Source: a bacterium
GTDB taxonomy: Bacteria > Pseudomonadota > Alphaproteobacteria > Acetobacterales > Acetobacteraceae
NCBI GenBank assembly: GCA_026224825.1
Contig: JAMFRO010000022.1
Location: 372,001 to 436,000 of the forward strand
Direction: 5' to 3'
DNA length: 64,000 nt
Shown here: one piece after another, positions 9,092 through 17,400 of the stretch
Position numbering within the stretch: the stretch's first letter is position 1
Layout: each line of letters starts with the position of its first letter
Position numbers and translations under genes: made by a program
The notes under the pieces: generated by a model
Databases searched by the model: none
Told to the model about the DNA's origin: nothing
What the model saw: only the letters and a program-made list of their open reading frames with translations

Positions 9092-9721
9092 GCGCTGCAC
9101 GGCGGCCGGCAGGGTACGCAGGCGCTGCATTTCTTCTGTGGTGAAGAAGCTGGGGTTCGCCAGGTATTCGAGCAGCATTTCGGTGGTGTCTTCGCCCCAG
9201 AATATTTCCGTGCCGACCAGGGTGGTGGGGACGCCGAAGATGCCTTGGGCGATGGCGGTGTCGGTGTTGGTGCGGAGTTGCTGTTTTACGTCTGCTTGGG
9301 AGATGGCGGCGGCGACGTCTGTGAGGCCGTGGGCGCGGCCGATTTCATCGAGGACGGCCGGGTTTGAGATATCCTGGCCGGTGGCGAAAGCTGCGTCGAA
9401 GACGGCGTCGACCGCCGCATCGGTGGTGCCTAGGGCGATGATGAGGCGCAAAGCGGCGATGGGGTTGAAGGGGTGTGCCGGGGGGAAGCGGAAGGGAATG
9501 TTCAGCCTGGCCGCGCGCCATTGGCAGGCGCGGTAGGTGTGGAAGCGTTTGGGCGGGATTTCGGCCGGGCCTTTTTGCTCCCAATGGGTGAGCAGGGCGC
9601 CGAGAACAACCGGGACGGGACGCAGTTTGGCGTATGGGGCGAGGCGGGCGCGGGTTTTCCATTGCAGATAGGCGAAGGGGGAGATGACGTCGAAATACCA
9701 ATCGTAGGTTTGCACGTCCAT
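9083..9721 (-). CDS. DsbA-fold 2-hydroxychromene-2-carboxylate isomerase family protein
   Basis: A 212-residue kappa-class GST/DsbA-like protein. The N-terminus WYFDVISPFAYL matches the family pattern FYFDFxSPYSYL, where Ser is the glutathione-interacting residue. ALLTHWEQKGPAEIPPKR and the C-terminal GIFGVPTTLVGTEIFWGED are also typical. The family isomerises 2-hydroxychromene-2-carboxylate in naphthalene breakdown, but many members have other glutathione-dependent roles and there are no aromatic degradation genes here. It is read towards zwf. Confidence 0.82.
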   Translation of the reverse strand: MDVQTYDWYFDVISPFAYLQWKTRARLAPYAKLRPVPVVLGALLTHWEQKGPAEIPPKRFHTYRACQWRAARLNIPFRFPPAHPFNPIAALRLIIALGTTDAAVDAVFDAAFATGQDISNPAVLDEIGRAHGLTDVAAAISQADVKQQLRTNTDTAIAQGIFGVPTTLVGTEIFWGEDTTEMLLEYLANPSFFTTEEMQRLRTLPAAVQRSP

Positions 9722-9950
9722 GTCCGATCATCCTTCGTTTTGTGTTTCATATCGATTATGCCGGGCTGGTCAATTTTATATCGATCAGGCGGCCGCGGCG
9801 ATTTGCAGGATGATGCCGAGGTGTTGCCGCAGGCCGAGATGGCCGGGGGTGGCGATGTCGGCTTCCATGGCGATGTATTACATAGGGGGCGGCGAGGATG
9901 TTTCACGCTCGGCTGACACGTTTGGGCGTGGTTGGGGGTATAGGCGAAGC

Positions 9951-11348
9951 ATGACACGTACCCCTTCCTCTGCCACCGGCTGGACTATCGCTGCGGCCAG
10001 TTTCGGCTTTGTCGTGGTGCAGCTTGATGTGACGATTGTGAATGTGGCGCTGCCGACCATGGCCACCACGCTGGGTGCCAGCCTGGCTGGGCTGCAATGG
10101 GTGGTGGATGCTTATACGCTGTCCTTTGCCACGCTGCTGCTCTCGGCGGGGGTGCTGGGGGATTTGTTTGGCACCAGGCGGGCTTATCTGGCTGGGTTTG
10201 GGCTATTTGCGGTGGCCTCGCTGGCCTGCGGGCTGGCCCCGGATGCGGCATGGCTGGTGGCGGCGCGGGCGGCGCAGGGCGTGGGGGCGGCGCTGGTGGT
10301 GCCCAATTCTCTGTCGCTGTTGAACCATGCCACGGGCCATGATGCGCGGGCACGGGCGCACGCGGTCGGGCTGTGGACGGCGGCGGGCGGAATTGCGATT
10401 GGGGCGGGGCCGGTGGTGGGCGGCGCGCTGATCGCCGCGTTTGGGTGGCGCAGCATTTTTCTGGTGAATGTTCCGGTGTGTGCTGTGGGGGCGGCTTTGA
10501 CGATGGTGTGTGCGGTGGAGGCGCCGCGGCGGGCGGGCCACAGGCGGATGGATCTGCCGGGCCAGGGGCTGGCGATTCTCGCATTGTTCGGGCTGATCGG
10601 CGCGGTAATCGAGGCGCGGCCGCTGGGGTTGACGCATCCGCTGGTGCTGGGTGGCGGGGTTCTGTTTTTGGCGGCGGGCGGAGCATTTGTGGCGGTGGAG
10701 CGGCGCGCGGCGCAGCCTATGTTGCCGTTGCGGTTTTTTAGGCAGGCAAGGTTCAATGCGGCGATCGCCTTTGGGGTGGCGGTCAACCTGGCCTATTATG
10801 GCGTGCTGTTCGTGTTGGCCTTGTACCTGCAGGGTACACATGGGTGGGCGCCGTTGCGGGCCGGGCTGGCGCTGCTGCCGCTGACGGCCACGTTTATCCT
10901 CTCCAACGTGCTGAGCGGGCCGATGATTGCGCGGTTCGGGGTGCGGCTGCCGATGGTGCTGGGTGGGGCAATAGGGGCGGTTGGGTATTTGCTGCTGCTC
11001 ACCCTGGGCAAAGGGACGGTTTTTTGGGCGATGCTGCCGGTGTTTTTCCTGATCCCCTTCGGCATGGGGCTGGGGGTGCCGGCGATGACGACCTCGATAC
11101 TCGCGAGTGTGGATAAAGAATTTTCCGGCACGGCCTCGGCGGTGCTGAATGCGGCGCGTCAGGCGGCGGCGGCCATGGGGGTGGCGGTGTTCGGGGCTTT
11201 GGCCGCTGGGGGGCGGGTTGTGCCGGGACTGCATGTGGCGGCGGTGGTTTCAGCGGGTTTGATGCTGGGCGGCGCGGTTGTGGCCTGGGTTTACATCGGC
11301 GGGGCGGCGGCGAAAGAACCAGTCGCCAAAGGGGTGAAAACGCATTAA
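9951..11348 (+). CDS. MFS drug-efflux transporter, DHA2 (EmrB/QacA) family
   Basis: A 465-residue inner-membrane transporter with about 14 predicted helices. The start at 9951 is chosen because the conserved helix-1 motif DVTIVNVALPTM begins about 25 residues later; the in-frame region upstream is not conserved in appearance. Other motifs are QWVVDAYTLSFA, LGDLFGTRR, the helix 4-5 signature RAAQGVGAALVVPNSLSLL and GPVVGGALIAAFGWRSIFLVNVP (motif C region). Such pumps export lipophilic drugs by proton antiport. The next gene starts 12 bases after its stop, so the thioesterases may be co-transcribed. Confidence 0.9.
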   Translation: MTRTPSSATGWTIAAASFGFVVVQLDVTIVNVALPTMATTLGASLAGLQWVVDAYTLSFATLLLSAGVLGDLFGTRRAYLAGFGLFAVASLACGLAPDAAWLVAARAAQGVGAALVVPNSLSLLNHATGHDARARAHAVGLWTAAGGIAIGAGPVVGGALIAAFGWRSIFLVNVPVCAVGAALTMVCAVEAPRRAGHRRMDLPGQGLAILALFGLIGAVIEARPLGLTHPLVLGGGVLFLAAGGAFVAVERRAAQPMLPLRFFRQARFNAAIAFGVAVNLAYYGVLFVLALYLQGTHGWAPLRAGLALLPLTATFILSNVLSGPMIARFGVRLPMVLGGAIGAVGYLLLLTLGKGTVFWAMLPVFFLIPFGMGLGVPAMTTSILASVDKEFSGTASAVLNAARQAAAAMGVAVFGALAAGGRVVPGLHVAAVVSAGLMLGGAVVAWVYIGGAAAKEPVAKGVKTH

Positions 11349-11359
11349 TCCCTCACGCC

Positions 11360-11809
11360 ATGAGTGCCATTCTCGACATGCCTCTGGAGACATTCCAGAA
11401 ATATTTTATTGAATCCGTGCCGCAGTATCGTGCGCTTAAATTGCGGGCCGTGGAGCGTGGGCTGGGGTATCTGTGCTACGACATGCCCTATGATGAGACG
11501 TTGATCGGCGACCCCGCGACCGGGGAGGTGCATGAATTCGCCATTACCACGCTGATCGATGCGGCTTGTGCCACCGCGATACAGACGCGGCTGGATAAAT
11601 CTTTCCGTACGGCGACGCTGGATCTGCGGGTGGATTTCATGCGCAAGAGCCGGGCTGGGTGCACCGTGCGGTGTGAGGCGGAATGCCTGCGGCTGGATGA
11701 TAATACGGCGGTGGTGCGGGCGGTAGCGCATGAGGGCGACAAGGGTGATCCACTGGCAATCTCGACCGGGAGTTTTGCGATTATCAGCCTGCGCAAGGTG
11801 GCGCCATGA
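11360..11809 (+). CDS. PaaI-like hotdog thioesterase
   Basis: A 149-residue single-hotdog protein of the PaaI/YdiI thioesterase group, which hydrolyses acyl-CoA esters as an oligomer. The segment HEFAITTLIDAACATAIQTRL is the usual central helix, although the common HGG is replaced by HEF. TATLDLRVDFMRKSRAG is the following beta strand. The stop overlaps the start of a second, dissimilar hotdog gene (ATGA), so the two probably form a hetero-oligomer or act in sequence. The substrate is unknown. Confidence 0.8.
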   Translation: MSAILDMPLETFQKYFIESVPQYRALKLRAVERGLGYLCYDMPYDETLIGDPATGEVHEFAITTLIDAACATAIQTRLDKSFRTATLDLRVDFMRKSRAGCTVRCEAECLRLDDNTAVVRAVAHEGDKGDPLAISTGSFAIISLRKVAP

Positions 11810-12222
11810 GTGTGGCATTTGTGGAGGTCCGGCAGGCGATATTGCGGCTGCCTTATGTGCGGATGCTGGGGTTTGACGTGAGTTGTGAGGACGGGTTGCG
11901 TGGGGAGCTGCCTTTTGCGGAGCATCTGATCGGCAATCCGCTGGTGCCGGCGCTGCATGGCGGGGTGATTGCGGCGTTACTGCATTTTACCGCCGCAGCG
12001 CAGTTGATGCTGGAGATGGAGGCGTTGAGGATTCCGCAGGTTTTTGGTTGCACGATTGAATATCTGGCCTCGCCTGAGCTGCGGGATAGTTATGCCACGG
12101 CCAGCATCATTTCGCAGAGCCGGCGGTTTGCCAATGTCCGGGTTTCGGCTTGGCAGCCGCATTCGGCCAAGCCGATAAGCGCTGCGACCATGCAGTTCCG
12201 GCTGATTCACGCGGCTGGTTGA
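11806..12222 (+). CDS. PaaI-like hotdog thioesterase (second of a pair)
   Basis: A 138-residue hotdog-fold protein. It keeps the classical motif PALHGGVIAALLHFTAA, with the HGG turn at the start of the hotdog helix, followed by a strand typical of the family (GCTIEYLASP). It is translationally coupled to the preceding thioesterase by a four-base overlap. Its first partner lacks the HGG, so each could contribute different residues to a shared active site. No ribosome binding site beyond the coupling is obvious. Confidence 0.82.
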   Translation: MSVAFVEVRQAILRLPYVRMLGFDVSCEDGLRGELPFAEHLIGNPLVPALHGGVIAALLHFTAAAQLMLEMEALRIPQVFGCTIEYLASPELRDSYATASIISQSRRFANVRVSAWQPHSAKPISAATMQFRLIHAAG

Positions 12223-12442
12223 GGCGGGGTTAGTCTCGCGGTAATAGGCTGTGTCGAACGCAAGCCCGGGGGCGAGTGGCAGCAGTTTTGGCAGCGCCTC
12301 AGCCGCGTGGCGAGATGGGCCGCTCCAGCCGGTCCATCCACACGCCGCCAGTCGTGGCATTGCAGCTCATGCGCCGCGCCTATGGCAAGGCGGCCTACCA
12401 CACAATGTTACATTTTATGACTTCATTATGACTTTTACCGGC

Positions 12443-14038
12443 TCAGAGCACCGGCAGTTTGGCAAGCTCCGCATCGGCGGCGTCGAGTGCCTCGCCGGTG
12501 AACATCTCCGGCGCAAACTTCTGCACGCGGCGGAAGGTCATGCCTTTGGCCAGGCCGATGCGCGTGTCGCCGGTGACGCCGGGGAAGTATTTATCCAGCA
12601 CGGCGCGGGCGGCCGGGTCTGCCAGCAAAGCGCCGATCTTGGTGTCCGCTGTCGAATAGGCAGCGGGGGCGGCCGGTTTTTCCGCCTTGCCAAAGAGGGA
12701 CGCGAAGAATCCCTTGCCCTTGGGTTTTTCAGGGGCCGCGGGTTTGGCTGGTTTAACGCCGGCCAGCGCCGCCGAGGGAGCGAGCTTGAGATGCAGCGCC
12801 GACAGGCCACGGATGATGAAGCTGGAGTCATAATCCATGGTCCGCGCCCCGGCCGGGCCGTGCTTTTCCGCGGCCAGGTCGATATTGGCGGTATGCTCGA
12901 GGAATTTTTCGAGGAGAACCCGCACTTCCACCCGCGCGAGCGGGGCGCCGACGCAGACATGCGCGCCACGGCCGAAGGCGAGATGCTCCTTGATACGCGG
13001 GCGGTCCAGGATGAATTCCTGCGGATTTTCCCAACGGCGCGGGTCGCGATTGCCGGCCGCCAAAGCCAGCATCACCTTGGTGCCGGCGGGCACCTGCAGA
13101 TGGCCGACATTCGTGTCCTTGCGGGCAAGGCGGGCGGTCATCTTGGTTGAACCTTCGAGGCGCAGCACCTCTTCCAGCATCGCCGGGATCAGCGACGGGT
13201 TTTCACGCAATTTCTGCTGCAGGCCGGGCTCATCGATGATGAATTTCATCGCATTGCCGAGGAGTTTGGCGCTGGTGTCCTGCCCGGCGCCGAACAGGAA
13301 GGTGCCGAGGCGGACGATCTCCATCGCATCCGGGGTGGTGCCGTCCGGGTAGGTCGCGTTGGCGAGTTCGGAGATGATGTCGGGGCGCGGGTTTTCACGG
13401 CGCTCCATGACATATTCGGCGAAATACATGCCCATCAGCACCAGCGGCGCATTCTGCGCGACGAGGTCGTCGGCATTCAGGCTGCCGGGCGGCACGCCGG
13501 CATCGATGGCATCCATGAAGGTCTGTCGATCATCGGCCGGGACGCCAAGGAGATCGGCGATCACCATGGTCACGAAGGGGGTGGCGATCTCCTTCATGAG
13601 ATCGCAGCCGCCGTTGATGACGGCATTTTTCACCAGCTCGTCGGAATAATCGGCGATGAACTGTTCGTTGGCCTTGAGGCGGGAGGGGGTAAACAGCCGG
13701 CTGAGCAGCGCGCGCGACTGGTTGTGCTGGCTGCCGTCATAAGCCACCAGCAGATCGCCGCCGATGAAGCTGGTGCGGTGCTCTTCAATTTGCGGGGTGA
13801 TATCCGAACCCTGCGGCTCGAAGGGCAACGCAGCGGCGGGGCCTTGCGGGGCGATGGCGGAGGAAAAATCCTCGGTGTTCTTGAGCACGTCGAGGATCTC
13901 GTCAAAGCCGGTGACCACAACGATGCCGTTGGGCAACTGGTAGATCGGCCCTTTGGCGCGGATAGCCTCGAAATAGGCGTAGGGGTCCTTCAGAATCTCG
14001 TGGTCGCTGAAGTAGTCGCGCTCTGCCAGGCTATCCAT
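12443..14038 (-). CDS. Cytochrome P450 with extra C-terminal helical domain
   Basis: A 531-residue soluble bacterial P450. The start at 14038 has GGAGAG 4 bases upstream. The oxygen-activating helix I motif AGQDTS lies at about 251-256, ExxR at about 290-293 (EEVLR) and the haem-thiolate loop FGRGAHVCVG has Cys at about 362. The P450 core ends near residue 420. It is followed by a linker of about 45 residues rich in Pro, Ala and Lys, then a compact C-terminal domain (about 466-531) with IGALLADPAARAVLDKYFPG and GMTFRRVQKFAPEMF. No ferredoxin or reductase gene is adjacent. Substrate is unknown. Confidence 0.9.
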   Translation of the reverse strand: MDSLAERDYFSDHEILKDPYAYFEAIRAKGPIYQLPNGIVVVTGFDEILDVLKNTEDFSSAIAPQGPAAALPFEPQGSDITPQIEEHRTSFIGGDLLVAYDGSQHNQSRALLSRLFTPSRLKANEQFIADYSDELVKNAVINGGCDLMKEIATPFVTMVIADLLGVPADDRQTFMDAIDAGVPPGSLNADDLVAQNAPLVLMGMYFAEYVMERRENPRPDIISELANATYPDGTTPDAMEIVRLGTFLFGAGQDTSAKLLGNAMKFIIDEPGLQQKLRENPSLIPAMLEEVLRLEGSTKMTARLARKDTNVGHLQVPAGTKVMLALAAGNRDPRRWENPQEFILDRPRIKEHLAFGRGAHVCVGAPLARVEVRVLLEKFLEHTANIDLAAEKHGPAGARTMDYDSSFIIRGLSALHLKLAPSAALAGVKPAKPAAPEKPKGKGFFASLFGKAEKPAAPAAYSTADTKIGALLADPAARAVLDKYFPGVTGDTRIGLAKGMTFRRVQKFAPEMFTGEALDAADAELAKLPVL

Positions 14039-14184
14039 AGGTCTCTCCGAATGTGGCGCAGGGAACAAGTTGTGCGCCATACTGTCGCATAACTCCGATC
14101 CGGCAGCGGCGTCAAGCCTGACGCCCCTGCCCATCCGTGCACCCGAATTATTCCCGCTTATCCGTTTAGCCGCTAAGGTCAGGC

Positions 14185-15654
14185 ATGACTGATCCGTTGG
14201 TGCAGCTTCTGCTTGCGACGATTTTAATGTTTGCCGTGCTGCTGCTGCCGCAGGCCCGCAAGGGCTGGCCATTATGGCTGCGGGCGGCCTGGTCCGTGGG
14301 CATTTTCATCGGGCTCACTCTGGTGCTGCGCCAGCTCATTGGCTCACCGCTGCGCCCGCATTTTGAGATGGCCCAGCCGGCCGTGGCACTTTGGGAAAAG
14401 CTGATCGAGGCCGGGTGGTGGCTGATGGGTGCGCGCGGGGCCATTGGGCTGATGCGACTGGTGGTGGTGCTGGAGCACCGCCCGCGGGAGACGCAGATCG
14501 TCTCGGATCTTGTGGCCGGAGCCATCTATATCACCACCGGGCTGGCGATTGTTGATTATGTGTTTGCCGTGCCTATTGGCGGGCTGCTGGCCACCTCAGG
14601 CATTATCGCGATCGTGCTTGGCCTGGCCTTGCAAAGTACGCTGGCGGATGTGTTTTCCGGCATCGCCGTGGGGCTGGAACGCCCGTACCGCGCCGGGGAT
14701 CTTATCTGGGTGGAAGGCGATATTGAGGGCCAGGTGCTGCAGGTGACCTGGCGCTCGACGCAGATTGCCACCGGGCAGAATAACATTGCCATTGTACCGA
14801 ACAGCGTCATGGCCAAGGCGCGCATCATCAACCGCAGCCGGCCGACGATGGTGCGCGGGGCAACACTCAACGTGCGGCTGGACCCCGGCATTCCGCCGGA
14901 ACGCTGCCAGGCGGCGTTGATGGCCGCGGCGCGGTCCTGCAGCCTGGCGCTGAAGGCACCGGTGCCGGAGGTGGCATGCACGGGGCTGAATGGCGATGGC
15001 GCGACCTATCAGCTCAGCTTTTCGGTGGCCACCAGCAGCCAGTTGGCACTGGCGCAGCATGAGTTGCTGACGCATGTGCATCGCCACCTGCGCCATGCCG
15101 GAATAGCCCTTGCCGTAGCCGGAACCGCCACATCCCCTGCCCCGCCGGCGCCATCTCCAGCGCAGATGCTGGAGCAGTCCGATCTGTTCGGGGTGATAGA
15201 ACAGGCGCAGCGCGATTTGCTGGCCGGGCATTTCAAAACCATCTGGCTGCAGCCTGAGGAAACGCTGATCAAACAAGGAGCTGAGCCGGATGCGCTTTAT
15301 GTGCTGGCGTCCGGTGCGGTGGAGATCAGCATTGCCGAGGCCAGTAGCACACGTGTGGTGCACCATTTGCGGCCCGGAGAGAGCCTGGGTGCGATCGGGC
15401 TGATTACCGGCGCGCATTATGCCGCCACGGCAACGGCGCTGACGCCGGTGAAAGCCTACCGGCTCGACAAGGATGCGATTGCGGCGGCGATTAAAGTACA
15501 GCCGGCGCTGGCCAAGGGGCTGGAAGCCCTGGCGCAGCGTGGCCGCGCCGCACTGGCCGAGGATGCCGCCGCGCATGCGGAAGACCGGCTGGGGCAGTCC
15601 GACATGTTCCTATCCAGGCTGCGGAATTTGATTCACGTGTTGCAAAGCCGCTAG
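14185..15654 (+). CDS. MscS-family mechanosensitive channel with cyclic-nucleotide-binding domain
   Basis: A 489-residue inner-membrane protein. The N-terminal third has about four hydrophobic helices ending in the pore-lining region GLLATSGIIAIVLGLALQST. It is followed by the MscS beta domain (GLERPYRAGDLIWVEG, then VTWRSTQIATG) and the alpha/beta vestibule. From about residue 330 a CRP-like cyclic-nucleotide-binding domain follows, with LIKQGAEPDALYVLASGAVEI and RPGESLGAIGLITG. The canonical cAMP phosphate cassette RxA is not obvious. The family releases ions under osmotic stress; here gating may respond to a ligand. Confidence 0.88.
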   Translation: MTDPLVQLLLATILMFAVLLLPQARKGWPLWLRAAWSVGIFIGLTLVLRQLIGSPLRPHFEMAQPAVALWEKLIEAGWWLMGARGAIGLMRLVVVLEHRPRETQIVSDLVAGAIYITTGLAIVDYVFAVPIGGLLATSGIIAIVLGLALQSTLADVFSGIAVGLERPYRAGDLIWVEGDIEGQVLQVTWRSTQIATGQNNIAIVPNSVMAKARIINRSRPTMVRGATLNVRLDPGIPPERCQAALMAAARSCSLALKAPVPEVACTGLNGDGATYQLSFSVATSSQLALAQHELLTHVHRHLRHAGIALAVAGTATSPAPPAPSPAQMLEQSDLFGVIEQAQRDLLAGHFKTIWLQPEETLIKQGAEPDALYVLASGAVEISIAEASSTRVVHHLRPGESLGAIGLITGAHYAATATALTPVKAYRLDKDAIAAAIKVQPALAKGLEALAQRGRAALAEDAAAHAEDRLGQSDMFLSRLRNLIHVLQSR

Positions 15655-15660
15655 TACATA

Positions 15661-16746
15661 TCACGAGGTTTTCGTGGTCCAGGAGAGTTTCTGTGCCAGT
15701 GCCGGGCGGCGGCCAAGCCGGCGGCGCAAAGGTTCGTCGTATAACACCAGCGCCAGCCAGGAGAGCAGCACCACGCCCAGCGTTGCGGCGCAGGTTATGG
15801 CAACCAGGGGTAGACCATGCCTGGCGTGAAAGAGATGGTATGAATTGCGAACCAGTAGCGGGAAATGCAGTACATAGAGAGGATAGGAGATGCGGCCGAG
15901 CCATAAGGCCGCGGGGACGAAAAATGGGGAAAGACTGCCCTGGTCCAGCCCCAGCAGCAGGATGAGCGGGAACAGGAAAAATATGCCTAGCAGGTTATAG
16001 ATCCAGTCCCCATGGAATTGCGGGACCGAAAAGAGTAGCAACAATGCCAGCCCCAGCCAGAGGCCGGAGACGCGCGGCAGCCGGACAAATGCGCTGCGCT
16101 GCCATAGGCGGAACATGAGCACACCGGCAAAAAATGAGAACATCACGCGCGACAGGCCCGGCACAACCTGCGTTCCACCGGCGCCGTGGCCTGTCTCGCC
16201 GGTTGTATAGCCGGCATAGGCGATGCCCAAAGCAGCGATGGCGATGATGAGGTAGAGGCGTCTATCGGTCAGATGTTTGAGCAGCGCCGCGTAGAAAATA
16301 TTGGCGACCATCTCATAGAACAAGGACCAGGCCGGTGGATTGAGAGGAAAGACCTGGTCCGCGCCGGAGACCAGCGCCGGTATGAGCAGAAGGCCCAGAA
16401 CGAGCTGTTCCGTGAATGTTATATTTGTGGCGGCATTCAAAATACCCCCATGGGTTTTGAGCAGCAGGTCGGCAAATCCAAGACATGCGCCGCAGATGAT
16501 CAATGGGTAGAGGCGAACCACCCGGATGCGCAGAAAGGCCTGGAAATTCATTGTGTTTTGCAGCTTGATTTCGTAGGATTTGGCGATCACGAAACCGCTC
16601 AGCGCAAAGAAGAAATCAACCGCGAGATAGGCATGCGGGAAAATATTGCGCGGCCAGTAATAGCTGAGATGAAACAACACCACCGAAATAGCGGCGATGC
16701 CACGCAAGCCATCGAGTGTGGCCAGATGCCCGTGAGGTTTCTCCAT
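15661..16746 (-). CDS. Membrane acyltransferase (acyltransferase-3 family)
   Basis: A polytopic acyltransferase of the OafA/ExoZ type, which adds acetyl or other acyl groups to surface sugars. The N-terminal signature LDGLRGIAAISVVLFHLSYY is present, followed by FFFALSGFVIAKSYE, with the catalytic His in the first motif. About ten helices follow. The ATG at 16746 is used; a TTG at 16788 would add 14 residues and neither has a convincing ribosome binding site. Its place at the edge of the polysaccharide locus suggests it acylates that polymer. Confidence 0.82.
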   Translation of the reverse strand: MEKPHGHLATLDGLRGIAAISVVLFHLSYYWPRNIFPHAYLAVDFFFALSGFVIAKSYEIKLQNTMNFQAFLRIRVVRLYPLIICGACLGFADLLLKTHGGILNAATNITFTEQLVLGLLLIPALVSGADQVFPLNPPAWSLFYEMVANIFYAALLKHLTDRRLYLIIAIAALGIAYAGYTTGETGHGAGGTQVVPGLSRVMFSFFAGVLMFRLWQRSAFVRLPRVSGLWLGLALLLLFSVPQFHGDWIYNLLGIFFLFPLILLLGLDQGSLSPFFVPAALWLGRISYPLYVLHFPLLVRNSYHLFHARHGLPLVAITCAATLGVVLLSWLALVLYDEPLRRRLGRRPALAQKLSWTTKTS

Positions 16747-17237
16747 GCGCGCAAGGAACAACAGCGACAGGATGTGGCGCAACCCCAAAAACTCAAACTT
16801 TACAAAACTTAACGAGGCCGACAGGCTGGCGTTGGGCTGGAGAGATTTCCAGGATCACCAGCTATTTTTACAGAAGATTAAATTGCAGGGATTGGGATTC
16901 TGAGGTTTAGTACCCCTTTCGCGGGTCGTAGTCTGGCACCAGGCGCCAAAACCGATATGACGTCCACGAAGCTTCATAATAAACAAAGAAGTAGCCTTCG
17001 AACGGCCCCCGAATCGGCCTATCATCCGAGGGGGAGTTGACCTTTTTTGTAACGGCTTCGTCATGGGCTGCAGAATATCGACTCGACCTAACATAGTCTC
17101 TTCATTTCTGCATGAGGTCTTTCGGACAAGCCACCCGAAATCTCGCTGTTCGATTTTTAAAACCTTAGTCGAAACGGGATTTCGTGTCTGCCTGTTTGAG
17201 AGATCTATTTTGCAACATCAGGCCGGCACAGGCGATC
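16747..17237. other. Non-coding gap at the left edge of the polysaccharide locus
   Basis: About 490 bases, clearly richer in A+T than the flanking genes, lie between the acyltransferase and the first polysaccharide gene. Short open frames occur on both strands but none has a ribosome binding site with a family-like sequence. I see no tRNA, insertion sequence or riboswitch. The stretch probably holds control sequences and perhaps remnants of transferred DNA. Confidence 0.5.
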
Positions 17238-17266
17238 TTACCGCGTTTCTTACACAATCTTATTAT
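17238..17266 (+). promoter_or_regulatory. Candidate promoter for the polysaccharide operon
   Basis: TTACCG (-35 like) and TATTAT (-10 like) are separated by 17 bases in a locally A+T-rich stretch. They lie about 135 bases upstream of the first polysaccharide gene. This was judged by eye only. A second TTGACT lies at 17275 without a good -10 at the right distance. Confidence 0.35.
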
Positions 17267-17400
17267 ATATATTGTTGACTTGTGCAGCGCAGCAAACAAA
17301 GTATAGCTCAGGTTGCCGCCCCGCGTGGCAGGGTTGTGGGCTACCCAATATGGCCGCGCAATTGCTGCTCACAGTAATGATATCGTATCGACGGAGCGTA

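Noticed and set aside
9722-9950. A 27-codon minus-strand frame (MEADIATPGHLGLRQH...) before the DHA2 gene
   Set aside because: No ribosome binding site and no similarity to a known protein; left as untranslated sequence.
10203-11234. A 343-codon open frame on the minus strand
   Set aside because: It is antisense to the DHA2 transporter and has Arg/His/Pro-rich sequence without recognisable domains.
12251-13150. A 299-codon open frame on the plus strand
   Set aside because: Most of it is antisense to the P450 gene, and the part before 12443 has no ribosome binding site or family match.
16855-17094. A 79-codon minus-strand frame with a possible transposase-like sequence
   Set aside because: A loose resemblance only; no terminal repeats, no catalytic residues and no ribosome binding site.
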